Origin: Mantis religiosa
Taxonomy: Eukaryota > Arthropoda > Insecta > Mantodea > Mantidae
Reading direction: 5' to 3'
Assembly: GCA_030765055.1 (NCBI GenBank)
Contig: CM060958.1
Coordinates: 77,982,469 to 78,046,468 of the forward strand
Length of the DNA stretch: 64,000 bases
Positions 35,886-49,579 of this stretch are shown one piece after another; position 1 is the first letter of the stretch; every line of letters starts with the position of its first letter. Made by a program: the position numbers and the translations under genes. Under the pieces are notes generated by a model. It ran no database searches and was not told the DNA's origin. It worked only from the letters and a program-made list of their open reading frames with translations.

Positions 35886-36122
35886 AGGCCCGCTTCTGTA
35901 CTCTAAGTATAGTGTCCGGTTTATGTTCGGGATGTCCCAAGTTTGAATCTCTGTCAAAGGGGGTTATCTAGATAGCCCACCCCCCACCGAGGTTTCGATT
36001 ATAATGAAAGCTGAATGTCCGATAACTCTTAAGCTCTAGAGATCCTGGGCTCGTTTTAGCAACATCTCACCCATTTCATTCATCCGATATGGCAACGTTG
36101 GGGACCGTGAATTTAAAAAATA
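35886..36122 (+). mobile_element. tRNA-derived SINE, family C (decayed copy 7)
   Basis: Starts GGCCCGCTTCTGTA, B box AAGTTTGAATCTC at about 35939-35951. The body includes GAATGTCCGATAACTC, CCCATTTCATTCATCCG and CAACGTTGGGGACCGTGAAT. More diverged than the copies at 5538 and 59433. Confidence 0.75.
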
Positions 36123-36169
36123 ATTGTCATATCGGGCCGATCTCCCAAACCTGTATATTCCCTTGAATT

Positions 36170-36194
36170 AAAAAAAAAAAAAAAAAAAAAAAAA
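36170..36194. repeat. Poly(A) tract
   Basis: 25 A residues. The short sequences around it do not show a clear insertion boundary. Confidence 0.9.
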
Positions 36195-36214
36195 GAGGGA
36201 GCGGGAATATGCGA

Positions 36215-36400
36215 GATCTCAAAGCTCAAATAGCAATGGAAAAAATTCAGGAATTTTAAGTAATGGAACTGTTACTGCACACGGAATACAGCCCTGAACT
36301 TGCGCCATCAGATTGCCATCTGTTTTGATCCATGGCCCACTTCCCACGTGGAAAACTTTTTGAGAACACTGAAGCATTTGAAATAGGTAGCATTGAAAAC
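36215..36400 (+). pseudogene. Mariner-like transposase relic, C-terminal catalytic piece
   Basis: The plus frame reads AMEKIQEF, stop, VMELLLHTEYSPELAPSDCH at 36229-36318, then LF, a stop, and FPRGKLFENTEAFEI. HxxYSPELAPSDxHLF is the signature around the third catalytic Asp of mariner-type transposases (36289-36326), followed by the usual R/K-G-K-x-F segment. Two stops in about 55 codons show it is dead. The remainder of the element was not found. Confidence 0.7.
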
Positions 36401-36755
36401 TAGTATCGTTGCCATATAGCAACAGGACTATACAGTATGCACAAGATATATTGAGCGTTCGTCTCCCAAGTCCTTGCTCGGTAGGTTTCGACTAACTCCG
36501 TAAACACAGCTGACAACTTGTAAACATGAAATGCGCTATACTAGTACACTACACTAGTATACTCTGACATGTAGAAACTAATATGGTAGCTTTTACGCGC
36601 GCTCTTTGTTTTCTGTGTGCATTCGTTTTGTGCAAATTTGAAGTTAATTACTATAGCTTAACCAGTTTGTAATTAAGGCTGAGGGCACACCAAATTCATC
36701 ATCATAAGTACCTTCCGAGCAACGAACTCCGACTCGGAAGCATGCATGTACAGTC

Positions 36756-36962
36756 GTGCATAATGATGGCCGCAAAATAATAGCGAAAGTTGCAGAAAGT
36801 TGCGATATAGAAAACGATAACAACCTCTTAATGTTCCCACTCAGCATATCAATAGAACGAACTGCTGCTTGCATAGGAAAAAACGTCAGCACTGTCAGGC
36901 GTATTAAATCGTTTTGTGCATCTCATCCTAATGAATATCCAAAAACACCAGGAAAAAGTAGG
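36756..36962 (+). pseudogene. DDE_3-type transposase N-terminal helix-turn-helix fragment
   Basis: The open frame contains GRKIIAKVAESCDIEND, ERTAACIGKNVSTVRRIK and KTPGKSR. This is the pattern I recall for the N terminus of an insect DDE_3-type transposase family (R-T-A-A-x-x-G-x-S-x-x-T-V-x-R-I-K, then a short linker and TPGK). The frame begins with GTG, so the true start is uncertain. The sequence ends at TAGGTAAGG, a splice-donor-like site. No catalytic domain follows within several hundred bases. Could be a relic or a domesticated exon; relic is simpler. Confidence 0.55.
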
Positions 36963-39900
36963 TAAGGCTGTGATCTGTGTATGGTAACATATATAGTGAT
37001 GTTTTTTTATTTCTTCTTTTCCCTTCAATCCTTTCCTTTTTGGCCTCCTCCTTTCCCTTATATCTTGCTTTTATCTTTTTTTCTCTTGCTCTGAGCCCCT
37101 TGTATATTTCTACATAGCTTTCTATTTCTCTCCATTACAAAGCTACACCGGTATAAGTGTGATCTGAACGCAATTGTGCACCAAGATTAGGGTAGCTGAT
37201 TTTTCCAATTCCTCTAAAGCCGTTATCAAGCCAGAGAAGAGTATCTCTATTATTTATTAAGAATCTGCATTATCATAAAGTATAATGTACAGTATAAAAA
37301 TGTACTCAAGTTACTGTTCAAATAATGTATTGGCAAGTTTACGTTTAGTCCAAACGACAAACCCAACCAAAACTAACAAACTAAACAAAAAGCAAAACTT
37401 CATACACTTACTAATCTTTCTTCAAGACGAGCTTCACCTTTGGTTTGTCAGATCACTTACCTAGAAAGAAAAAAAGATGCAGTCAGTACACCACACAGAT
37501 AAGTTATAAAAATATAACACATAATGCACTACATTGCAATAACATTTAGTTCTAATTACAATTATGGATGTACAAATAATTGTAAAGTTTGCAATATCGT
37601 TTCCAAATTTAATAGGCTATGCAAAATGTCAAATTACATTACTAAAACATCAAGAGTAATTGAACTGCTTTAATATCGCGTTATCTATTATGAAATGCCT
37701 GTAATATAAAAATTGTACCTAGGCGCCTCATAGACACATAGGTGGTTTAATTAGAATCTTTCTCTACCCTTCTTGGTCTGGAACTATGCACGCAAACTGA
37801 AGTCTCGTCCTGGTTTCACCGACCTTTGATAGATTGAGGGACAGACTAACGTTCCGTCAGTTTTTGGTTTAGCTAACATCAAACTAAGGTAGGACCAATC
37901 TGACGATTTTAAACGTAAACTTGTTCCTAAGTTCTCTTTTCACTAACTGCTTTCGGAAACAATACAAGCATAGCATGTACGAAGTTGCTGGGGAATTTTA
38001 AGTGATCGTAGTGTATGTCAACTGCACATGTCTATGCATTTCATCACCCGGCATAGGGTGTGGAAAGCCATTCCTTTCCCTGAACATATAAATACAATTC
38101 AATTCCAGGAATGGAGTTACAATAGGGTGTTGCTCACTGATCAGGTAGTGTTCCCAGAGTTTTACATTTGACAGAAAGAAATCAAAATTCAATGAGTTGC
38201 CATATCACGTGCATCTTAAGCAGACAGATTAGAAATGACATTAAGTGATAAGATTAAATCTAACAGAGGTTTATGATAGGGTTATGTGTTAAATAAATCT
38301 TTTAGCTGATATAATACAAACTCAACAATATAAGCACAACGTGGATTCAGCTCAGCGTTGCCTGTCAATTTAATAAACGTGAACAAAGTGTAAGATTGTA
38401 CTGATATTTTAGACACGAATATATATTGGAAATATTTAAAATTTAAATTGCACTTAAAATGCAATTATTAACATTAAGGTAAAAGTTCGAGAATTTTAAA
38501 ATACATAGCTGTAAAGGCGAAATTCAGAATGTAACAAAAATCAATTTCATTAAAACTATATTCTATACTATATTCTATACTATATTCTTTAGCAAACCTA
38601 TTTTATACCTCGATTGGGTTTAAAAATTATGAAAATATCATTGCAATGAACATTTTTGGTTACAAAATCGCTTATATTTGAGTTCCAGCCCTAACTCAGG
38701 AATGATTGAACGCACGTGTACAAAACTTCCCACCTACACTTCTCTACACAGAAGTAGTAAGTGGAAAAAGTCAACACCTTCAAAAGAATCTTTTAAGTTA
38801 TGGAAAATAAACAGATCGGCCCCTCAACAAGATCAGGTTCGCATTATTACTGATCATATTGCTGCACATCACCACAAACAAAATATCAACTTTGAGATTT
38901 ATACCAAAGCGTAATATCTGAACACAGGTAATTTTTCTTCTTTTTATTATCTTGAAGAAAAGGAAGCGTTTTTATCTCCTACCTATTCTCGCATATTTGT
39001 CTTCAGCCACCATTACTTATGCAATGTTAAAAAAAATGTTTCATCCAACCCAAAATAGAGCTATCGATATCTCACCTCAAAAATAAATATCTGAAGGTAT
39101 CTACATAACACAAGGTTAAACAAAGGTCTTCACATCTTTGTAAGAGGAAGACGTCTATTTAATACAGAAGCGCAGCGTATTTCAACGATACACAAAAATA
39201 GCTCCAACTTTACATAGGTATTAACTTATTTTACAAAATGGTTTTAACTGAGTAGAACATTGTTCCATACCGTGATTTCCTTCAGTTTTTTAAACTGTTA
39301 CCTAATAACTTACTTCAAATACCACTGAGACGTCACTTAGCTCAAACCTATTCCACGAGGAACTACTACTGCTATTTAGTATCACTTCACTCTAGTGTCA
39401 TTCTCATTTCAATTCCTCTCGCGAAGTAACGGTGTAAAAATCGAGTTTTATTTATGGACCTTCTTTAACTGCTTAAGTTCTCAGTATGTCGTTCTATACT
39501 GGGCGTGACAGACAATTTTGCTCAGAAGCCCTAGGAAATACGCTCAACGTATCATCTTTTTCGCTGGGGAGTCGAACACATGACGCCTCTGGACCCTTGC
39601 AGTAATTTGTCACCAGCTCGCCTGGAATATGGCCCAGTTCATCCCAGCAAACAGTAAATATCTAACAAATATAGTCCTAGTGTTTCCACACAGCCTCAGA
39701 ACGTATGAGAAGGAGAAACATCCAGAAGGGTCTAGCTCCCATTTATCCTGCAATTTAGCAGCTGCATCACAGTATGTTTACTACACTAATATAATATGTA
39801 TCCTAATTTATATGACTGAGCTATGAAGTCCTCCTCATTTGTACTACGTAACTCCTATGCAACACAAACAGGTAGTTCACTGAAACTCGAAATAGATCGA

Positions 39901-42900
39901 AATACCCTTTCCTATAGCATTATCAGTCTTTTATACATTCGTGTTTACTTCTAAGTTATCCTAGATGATATTCTCATGCAGCGCTCATTAAGCATCAAGA
40001 TATTTTTTCTCGAGTAGATTCATTAGCAAGGAAAAGAATGTTATGACATCCGTACATTTATATTTTTTGTAATACTGCTTTTAACGATATTTGGGAAAGA
40101 ATTAGTCATTCTTACATTTTACAGTAACTTGTAAACTACTTTCCACCATATAGAATGAAAAGTGATCGAGTTAACAAAATTACACTACTTTTAATAGTCT
40201 AATTTGGCTTATTTCTTGTGGCATTCATTCGCCATTGCCTTCCGCAATTTATGGAAATTGAATTCTCATCTCTTACCTGGTGCGAGTAACCATCTTCCGG
40301 AATCCTACAACTATCCACAGCGCTGGAAATACGAATATATGCACAATTTATGGATACTGTATTCTGTGTACTAAATCAAACACATCCTCCGTATTCAGTC
40401 TATCCGCGTTTACAAGTAATAAGAAATGATATATTGTTTTGCATTGTGCTATAAATTCACCGCTCAAGTAAAAATATCCTAAAAGAACAGGAACAATTCG
40501 CTTACTTAACAGCTTTATTTATTCAAACCATAGAATGAATTTGAAAACCTAGACAACGTCACTCATCGAGAATATGATTTTCATTCATTGGTCACCGTTT
40601 ACGTGAATTAAATAGACTGAAAAATAAGTGGCGCGTACTCAGGAATGGAATGCAGGATTCAGTATCGAATACGTAAAGCTACCTTAAATGGATCCAAATA
40701 TCAGAAGCTCGGCAATTATAGTTTTAAACTTGACATAACTAAATTTTGTGAAACTATGAAACCATATTTATATCCTCGTACACCCGTACTATTTCTACTC
40801 AAAATCTATGTGTTTTCCCTCGTAATAACTTGTACAAGCCTCAATACATTTTTGGACCGATCATGCACGCTGTTGTAGCCTAAATTGTACATGTGCAGAA
40901 TGGAAAAATAAGCTTATATAATTCTAACCCTATTTTACTTTACCGCCAGGCAATATCAAAAAATGGGAAATTAACAAAACAATTCCTAATGGGCATAGTT
41001 AAAACTCCATCCAAATAACAGCAGGTGCTATCAGAGAGAGAATGGTAATGACTGGCGGCACATAAAATACACTACCCTCTAACCCTTAACAGATTTGATA
41101 TTCAGAACATAAATTGGATGTGTTGCATTTAGAAAACCAAACGATAAATATTTATAATCGACATTCACATGCTACGATCGGACAACATGCACAAAAAATA
41201 CTTATGCAAAACCAAACAGTAATGAATAGCCTGCGGTTATTAAAAACGCATTCTTTCCAGTGACATTCATTCGCGTACCGCATTGAAAAGCAAGTCCCTT
41301 CTAATCCCTAACACATTCTTTGCATTGTCAACACCAATATTCAACAGGCCTCTGCAAATCCCTTCCTGTCGATCACTACCAGATTTTAGCTTGCTTCACT
41401 GTGAAAATCTTGCAAAATCACTACATACGTATCCGAAAACATTTTTGGTCAAGCTTTCCCTCTCTTAGCATACTTGTTCTTGGAATATACAGTGAGATTC
41501 AGATATACACGTTATTAATTAGGAGTAGCTGATTTAAAGTATTAAATGTGCCGTCTAACTAACCCCCACCCGCCGCCCATTCTGACAAAGGCTTCAACTC
41601 TGCAGCCAAAGAAGCTTACTGAAATTATCTTGGAAAGGCACAACATATGCATGTGTTTTTATTTCTTATTACTTAAAATTTCATGAAGAGCTACAAACAT
41701 TTCTTAAATGTCCACTTCCACCAACAACTTTTTCTAGTACAAATATGGAAAATACGGACATGAAATTGAGATAAGCGAGTGTAATAAGGCGTATTGGAGC
41801 AGTAAATTATACATTACTTCGTTGATTTTGGCTACTGTGACCGTACATATATAAAGACGAGCACTAAGAGGGAAGATGATTTCTTTTTTACCAAACCAGG
41901 CCTTTAGTTGGTCCACAGGTTAGCAGCACGTTCTTAGCATCCCAGAAAATCAACGCCATGCATCCAATATCCTAAAACTTGCCTTCCTTAGAAGAATCTT
42001 GATGTTTCCTTTGCTCTTAGTGTCATTCTGTTTCAGGTCCACTCTCGTTTTCATCATTTGTTACCAATAGACTCAAAAAGCTAAGGAAGTTTTATGAAAA
42101 CGGGCCAAGCTTTTGCTCAGAATTTGGTATACTGACTCAGTTTCGATCTAGTCAGCAGCCGTAGAATCTCTTTGCATATTTTGTTAATCCCTTCTTTGGC
42201 ACATATCTATTTACAATACGGAAATATCACTGAAAGTACACCTTTTGAAATCTCCTATTCTTTTCTTTTTCAAAAAGGTCCTCTGTATAAGTGAGTGAGG
42301 GGGACAAGAGAGAGAACTGCGTAGTTCAAAAACAATAAGACGGTTAAACGAGAATGCAACACAAAGTAAATCTTTCCAACTCAAAACACCTTTTGCATGG
42401 AAAAAATTTCTGATCATTTTGACTTTCTCAAAAAATGTCCAAGGATGTTGATTAGAATATTCTTAAGAAAGTTTCACGACAAGTGAACTGTATATCTTGA
42501 AAATTCTAGAAATAGCCTCTGAAGACCACTTCCTCCTGGATGATTTTTGCATAACTGGTAGACCAGTTAGATAAGATCTTATTTCACAAAAAATGTAGAA
42601 GTCTTAACGCAATTGATTTATGACATACTTTTTTTTTTCTCAGTTAGCCACTTTCAAGATATTCTTATTGGTTTGTATTTTAAAATACAGATATTCCAAC
42701 TTCACAATATTTGAATGTCAACCATTGCCGTTCCCATCAGGAATTATGTAATACACAATGGTACAAATGTGTATTCGAGTAACATATATAATAAAATACC
42801 ATATTTTGTGAAAATGATCGCAATTGTTACCTTACGCTTCGCACCAAAATAAAGGATATATAATTTCAGATTGCATTAGTACGATGTCACTCAAAATCTC

Positions 42901-43256
42901 ACTTTTATTTTACTGCACATCTGTGGGTACTGAAACGCCTGGATACTAAAATTACATTAAATTACTGGTGCAAGAATGCATACCGTACTTCTTATGCATG
43001 TTTTAAGTTTATTACCAAATTCTGATCCAAATGACTTAGCCGTTGACGGGTACTTAAGCCCTACACTCTCATTCACTCATTGAGAGGTATCCTAAACGGA
43101 AATTTCCATCTTCATAACCACACAAATTGAACCGAATTTGTACTTGGCTACAAAGAAGTACATAATATGTACTAGGAGTTACATAATATGTATAAATTTC
43201 TAAACAAATGTGTATACGAGGGAGAAGTTCCAGTTTCAACCCTATTTCGTTGAATA
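36963..43256. other. Unannotated AT-rich stretch of 6.3 kb
   Basis: No gene, SINE or transposase motif found. Only a pyrimidine-rich tract (37008-37090), a small CTATATTCTATA tandem repeat (38554-38588) and a T run (42631-42641) stand out. An isolated B-box-like TGTTCGACTCC occurs on the minus strand near 39571. Confidence 0.5.
38554..38588. repeat. Short tandem repeat, CTATATTCTATA unit
   Basis: About three units of 12 bp. Confidence 0.8.
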
Positions 43257-44469
43257 GGAGGGTGGTCAGAAAAAATTTCCGACCTAATAAAGATATTTTT
43301 CCGAAATTATTTTTTTTTTCCTTAATTTTTATTTTTAATTTTTTTCTTCAACATAGTCTCCTTGCAGCTCTACACACTTCTCCCAGCGATGCTCCGATCT
43401 CTGTAACCTGCCCAAATAGGACTCGGCGTTTTTCTCTGCAAAGTAATGGTTCACGAAGGTGATTCTCTCTTCATTTGACGAATATCTCTGCCCTCCGAGC
43501 GCAATTTTCAGATGACTGATCACAAAGAAATCACTTGGGGCTACCTCTGGTGAGTAAGGCGGGTGGTCAAGAAGTTCAAACCGTAATTCGTAGATTTTCG
43601 CCATTGCAACAACTGCGTTGTCTAGGTGAAAAGGGGTTTTCTTTTTCTACAAATGTGGCCATTTTCCTGCAAGTTCTGCCTTCAGCTTGTCAAGTAATGA
43701 TGCGTAGTATGCTCCTGTAATGGTTTTTTCCTTTTGAAAATTGATTAAAATAACCCAATGACTATCCCAAACAAACAGACGCCATCACTTTCCCAGCCGG
43801 AAAAAAAGTTTTTGCAGTCCACTCACTGTTTGGACTATATTTTTGTTTCGGTCGTATAGTGGTGTACCCAAGTTTCATCTACAGTAATTAATCGGCGCCA
43901 AAACCTGTATTTATGACGCCTAAACTGCACCAACACAGTGTTCGAAATGTTCATTCAAACACGTTTTGGGTCTAACGTGAGCAAACGTGGCACCCAACGC
44001 GCGGACAGCTTTCTCATGTCTAAATGTTGATTTAAATATGTGACAAACACGTTCTTTTGACATGTTCATAGCCTCTGCTATCTCTTACTTTACTCGGCGG
44101 TCGTCAAGCACGATTTGGTGAACTTTGGCAATGTTTTCGTCAGTAGTTGCAGTTTCTGGACGTTCATCGTATCCCAAGTTCTTACGACCACGTTTAAGTA
44201 ATGCTGCCCGAAATGTCACTATCATAAATGATGGTGCAGAGTCCAACTTATCTTTGATTTGCGTAGGCGTATTGCCGTTTGAAAACAAATATTTAAGGAC
44301 AGCTGGATACTTGATTTTGTCCATTTCCATAAAAACACTCACATCAAATCACTCAAACGACTGTTAAGTAACTGAGCATTCCAAAATGGCTGAAACAACG
44401 AAATTCACTAGTTTTTATTTAGGAGTGCTGCGGCCGTGTTGAGGCAGGAAACTTTTCAGGCCACCCTCG
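43257..44469 (-). mobile_element. Near full-length mariner element, inactivated
   Basis: A 1213-bp element. Its ends are inverted repeats of about 26 bp: left GGAGGGTGGTCAGAAAAAAT, right (minus strand) CGAGGGTGGCCTGAAAAGTT. TA lies on each side (43255-43256 and 44470-44471), the mariner target duplication. Length, termini and the ORF on the minus strand all fit a mariner of the SETMAR-like group. It is flanked by nothing else recognisable. Confidence 0.9.
43335..44342 (-). pseudogene. Mariner transposase, frameshifted
   Basis: Minus-strand order: MDKIKYPAVLKYLFSNGN (helix-turn-helix start, near 44324), RPETATTDENIAKVHQIV and DDRRVK, then frame breaks. LITVDETWVHHYTTETK follows with the first catalytic Asp at 43868-43882. 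HLDNA (second Asp, 43614-43628) comes next, and PPYSPEVAPSDFF (third Asp) at 43526-43566. The frame runs to WEKCVELQGDYVEEKN at 43335, the usual C terminus. Between the second and third Asp I count 29 residues where mariners have 34, a loss of about five codons right after DNA. The usual HQDNAP reads HLDNA. Frameshifts, an in-frame stop after TTETKI and this deletion make it inactive. Confidence 0.88.
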
Positions 44470-45930
44470 TACCTATTTTGGGGTTTTGTTACCCTCTATG
44501 TAGTTCAATAACTTCGAAACCAAAGATGACTGATGACTGTCTGAAACCTAGTCAGGCGTTGTGATAATTATTTACCCTTAAAAGAGAATTATATGAACTA
44601 TAAAATTTTAGAAATATGGATAGCTTACTACGGGTGGGGTTCGCGAAATGAATCCAGCATTCGTAATTCCTTAGCGAGTTTTATGGATATTGTCCGCTAC
44701 TAACATTGCACAAGAGATATTGTACAAGATATAGGTTGTACAGAGAGGATCTACGATTTAAAACTACAAGGTTTCGTACATGTTTATACAGAAAACTGAG
44801 TAAGGGGCACCTCGATGAGGGTAGCTTGGTTGTTTTTACAGAAGCTAAGCAAACAGCAAAAGACAATTGTGTAGCTCTGCTAAAGAAAACCGCCCATTTC
44901 TTACATCTAAATAGTTATACAAAAGTGTACAAGTTTCTCAGTATTTTTATTCGATATTCACGTAACCTTACATTCACAACACTTATGTTCTAGTTTATCG
45001 AGCTCCATTGTGTCTATATGATTTTACCTGTAAAATAATATAAATATCAACTTTATAATAAATTGGCAAGCCCAATGCACTGCTGATTTGAGTACAAGAA
45101 GTCGAAATGCACTATCGTCTTCCCAAGGGCAAAATTCCTGTGTGCACCATGTTGCACATACTTCTCCAAAATAACAAAATCAACTTGATTCTGCGTAACA
45201 TGAAGTGCTGCGCACACTAGACATGTTCAACAAAACCGTAACCCCATAACGCAGCAGTTGTAGATACAGGTTGGCTATCTGTCTGGTTTTCAAACAATCC
45301 AGATTATTGAACAAATAGTTTCTAACTTTACCGCGGCTGTGAGTGAATGGGAATGAACGGTTAAATGATATATTTGTTACGGAAAACAGGGATGATTCTC
45401 CGCTGGCGATGCTCCGCCGTTATAACCGAATCCATAACATAGGCACTTGGAAGATATACTACTAATCCTTGTTTCACATAAGCTTGCCCCTTATCTCTTA
45501 ACGGTCACGTGACCCAATCACCTCTCACTGGCTGCTGTTGTAGGTAAAAATTAGTTCGTTAAACATGGTGATATATCTTTGTATGTTGGAACAGAATTGT
45601 CAAATTAATATTTTCGTAACTGCTTAAATTAAATATATTACGTAATAGAGTTGATTTATCTGAAATGCAATTTAATTCTTAAACGAAGTTAAGAGGAGGT
45701 TCCTTTCCTTTCAACCCCTCCTTTCAGATGACACGATAGCACGTGCTTTAGCGGTAGTGGTGACCTACTTGTTTATATGACTTTTATGACTGACCTTGTT
45801 TTGAACTGGATTAGTCATATATTGCCATTAGAAGGTGTGCTGTGACGAGTGCGAGAGCTAAATTATTTTATTGGTCGTTTATTGCGCGTGTACTTATTAT
45901 ATGTATAACGGCATAGTCTACCGCCAGTTT
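44470..45930. other. Unannotated stretch
   Basis: No feature recognised. The 95-codon frame at 44706-44993 has no family motif. Confidence 0.45.
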
Positions 45931-45934
45931 TTCG

Positions 45935-46570
45935 CTGAAGCATCGCAAGGGAAAACCTTTACAAAGCGGCGAAAAAAGAATTGTGGTGCATCTGTTTAAT
46001 GCTCTCACAGAGAAGAATCCGTCTTTGTCAGTGAGAGAAGTCGAACAGCTGTGCCCTGAACTTACAGGTGTGAGTGTTAGACCCGCAGGAACATCGCGAC
46101 GTGAAATTGACACAACAGGAACACTTACCACTCCAGGCAAATGCAGGAATAAACAAAAGCGCATGCCCGGAGAATTGCGACGAGTTCGGCTGTGCGTCGT
46201 CCTGTGCATAGTTTTTACTTTAGAAACGAACTCCCTAAATTTTGTCTGCTGTAAATGAGGATGCAGATTTACAAATTTCAGCAGATCTAGTCTGTATAGA
46301 CTGCTTATACTGCTGGGGTTTGTGAATGAAAAAAAGCGGCAAGAAAGATTTGCTAAGAGAGGCGATATTGCTGTGTGGCGAAGACGTTATTTAAGGACAA
46401 TCAGATGTACCGAGATGCAAGTCGCAAAATAACTTGGTGAGACTTGGGTGAATGAAGGACACACGAAAAGTGAAGTATGGCGTGACACGACTTTTAAGAC
46501 TGAAAGACAAGCAGTTTTGTGTGCTGGTTTAAAAAATGCCAGTATAAAAGGCCGAAGGCCTTTCATTATA
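45935..46570 (+). pseudogene. DDE_3-type (Tc1/mariner-related) transposase relic
   Basis: Plus-strand reading: EKRIVVHLFNALTEKNPSLS and TGTLTTPGKCRNKQK (helix-turn-helix and TPGK linker, 45978-46160). In other frames come AVRRPVHSF and FRNELP (about 46185-46240), SLYRLLILLGF (about 46288-46325) and AKRGDIAVWRRRYLRTIR (46350-46405). LGETWVNEGHTKSEVWRD follows at 46433-46485. I recognise the order from a widespread insect DDE_3-type family. In that family the motif reads DETWVN; here the catalytic Asp codon is GGT (Gly). An in-frame stop precedes it. No downstream catalytic residues are seen. Related in its N-terminal pattern to the fragment at 36756. Confidence 0.7.
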
Positions 46571-48020
<1,450 letters not shown>

Positions 48021-48022
48021 AA

Positions 48023-48033
48023 CCCCCCCCCCC

Positions 48034-48112
<79 letters not shown>
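48023..48112. repeat. C run, (CT)n and (AC)n compound microsatellite
   Basis: About 12 C, then CT units to 48043, then AC units to 48112. Confidence 0.95.
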
Positions 48113-48114
<2 letters not shown>

Positions 48115-48124
48115 ACGGAGTGCT

Positions 48125-48232
48125 GGTGTAAAGGGAGTGACCCTGATTAAATCTTTCCACTCCGTCCGGGAATCGAATTCGGAACCTACGGATGAGCTCG
48201 CTGATCACTCGACTACGCAGGCAGTCCAGCTT
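48125..48232 (-). mobile_element. tRNA-like SINE head, family I
   Basis: Minus-strand TGCGTAGTCGAGTG (A box, plus 48206-48219) and AATTCGATTCC (B box, plus 48169-48179) followed by a short body that ends at the compound microsatellite. The microsatellite may be the element's 3' tail. Confidence 0.6.
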
Positions 48233-48332
48233 AAACTTATACGCTAATTCCAAAATCGTTTATCCTTAATTTTTGAAGGGGCGTTATAATTAAATTCGTA
48301 AGAGTGCAAAGCTTATAGCTAATTTTATGAGA

Positions 48333-48361
48333 TGACGATGATGATGATGATGATGATGATG

Positions 48362-48421
<60 letters not shown>
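48333..48421. repeat. (ATG)n / (ATA)n compound microsatellite
   Basis: About nine ATG units grading into about 20 AAT units. Confidence 0.95.
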
Positions 48422-49579
48422 TCCAGTAACCTTTCTTAATGGCATTTGTATTCTTACCTCATATTTGCTTTAACTGTGTAGAATAAATAACGAAAAAGCT
48501 ATATAATTCACGAAATATTTACATATTTACAAACCCAACACATTTTAAACGCGTAATTACATTTCTGACTTACGATTATCCTTTTATTCATTTAAAATTA
48601 CCAGGCAATTTGGCTTATAGTTTATTATATGCTCTTTTGGATATGATTGAAGAGATTTGCATACTGTCCTGTTGCTGTATGCGAGTTCGATAACGAATCT
48701 TTAAGGACTTCCGATTAATTTCGACGGCCGTTTGGTGCTACCACTTAACAGCGTCTTCAAGTGGCCTTATGGATTTTCGTTTCTGCAGCTGTAACAACAC
48801 GACCCTTACCACTTGTTACCATTATCACTATTAGTAAATAAAATCAAGAGTCTGCTTCCAGATGGAATACCATATTTGTACCCAGTTCATTCCTAGTAAA
48901 CTCAGTTATACAGTGAGTTATCACATTATTTCCTGGCATTAATATATTTAGCAATAATATGTGGCAAGAGGCCAACTTTAAACCATTAGAAATGGGTGGC
49001 AGTAAGCGCACCTAATCCAACTCGCCAGTAAAGTCCGCTTCATTAAAGCACAAAAACCTATATAACTGACTCTGTAAAAAAAGCTCAACTGTGAACAAAA
49101 CCTCAACATAGTGATGGTTAGTACGGGAACAAAAAAGAGGGGATAAGCTATGTTTTTAAATCCCACTCCAAGCACGGATTGCTGGATGCTCTACCATGTG
49201 TTACACAGCTGAACACATCCAGCCACCCATCAAGCTCTGTTTGGATTTCCTGCTAAATTTGGCTACTGCACAAATTCGTTTGGCAAGCTCTGGGCTGAGA
49301 GAACCGCATGTATACAGAATTCAGAGGTACGAAGCTACAAACAATAGTACAACGTTTGACGGATAACAATAACATCCACAAAGGAAAAATCAAATGAGCT
49401 GAAAGGGTAAAGCCAACTGCTAATATTATACAAGGGTGATAACTCAGCTGTCCCACAAATTATATGAAATCCTGTGAGAAGGGGAAAGTAAAGTTTCGGG
49501 GGACAATCTTTACTTGTTCCTTACAGCGGTAGTGCCACAGCTGCTTATCATGCAAGACATGTTAATGTCAATACAGAGT
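48422..49579. other. Unannotated AT-rich stretch
   Basis: No recognised feature. Confidence 0.5.

Noticed and set aside
39560..39625. tRNA-like SINE head on minus strand
   Set aside because: Only an isolated B-box-like match; no recognisable body or second copy.
42480..42600. Diverged dispersed repeat shared with 54080-54190
   Set aside because: Short shared words (TTCTAGAAAT, then ACTGGT...CCA) in AT-rich DNA are too weak by eye to claim homology.
49140..49215. tRNA-like segment on minus strand
   Set aside because: An A-box-like GGTAGAGC without a B box.
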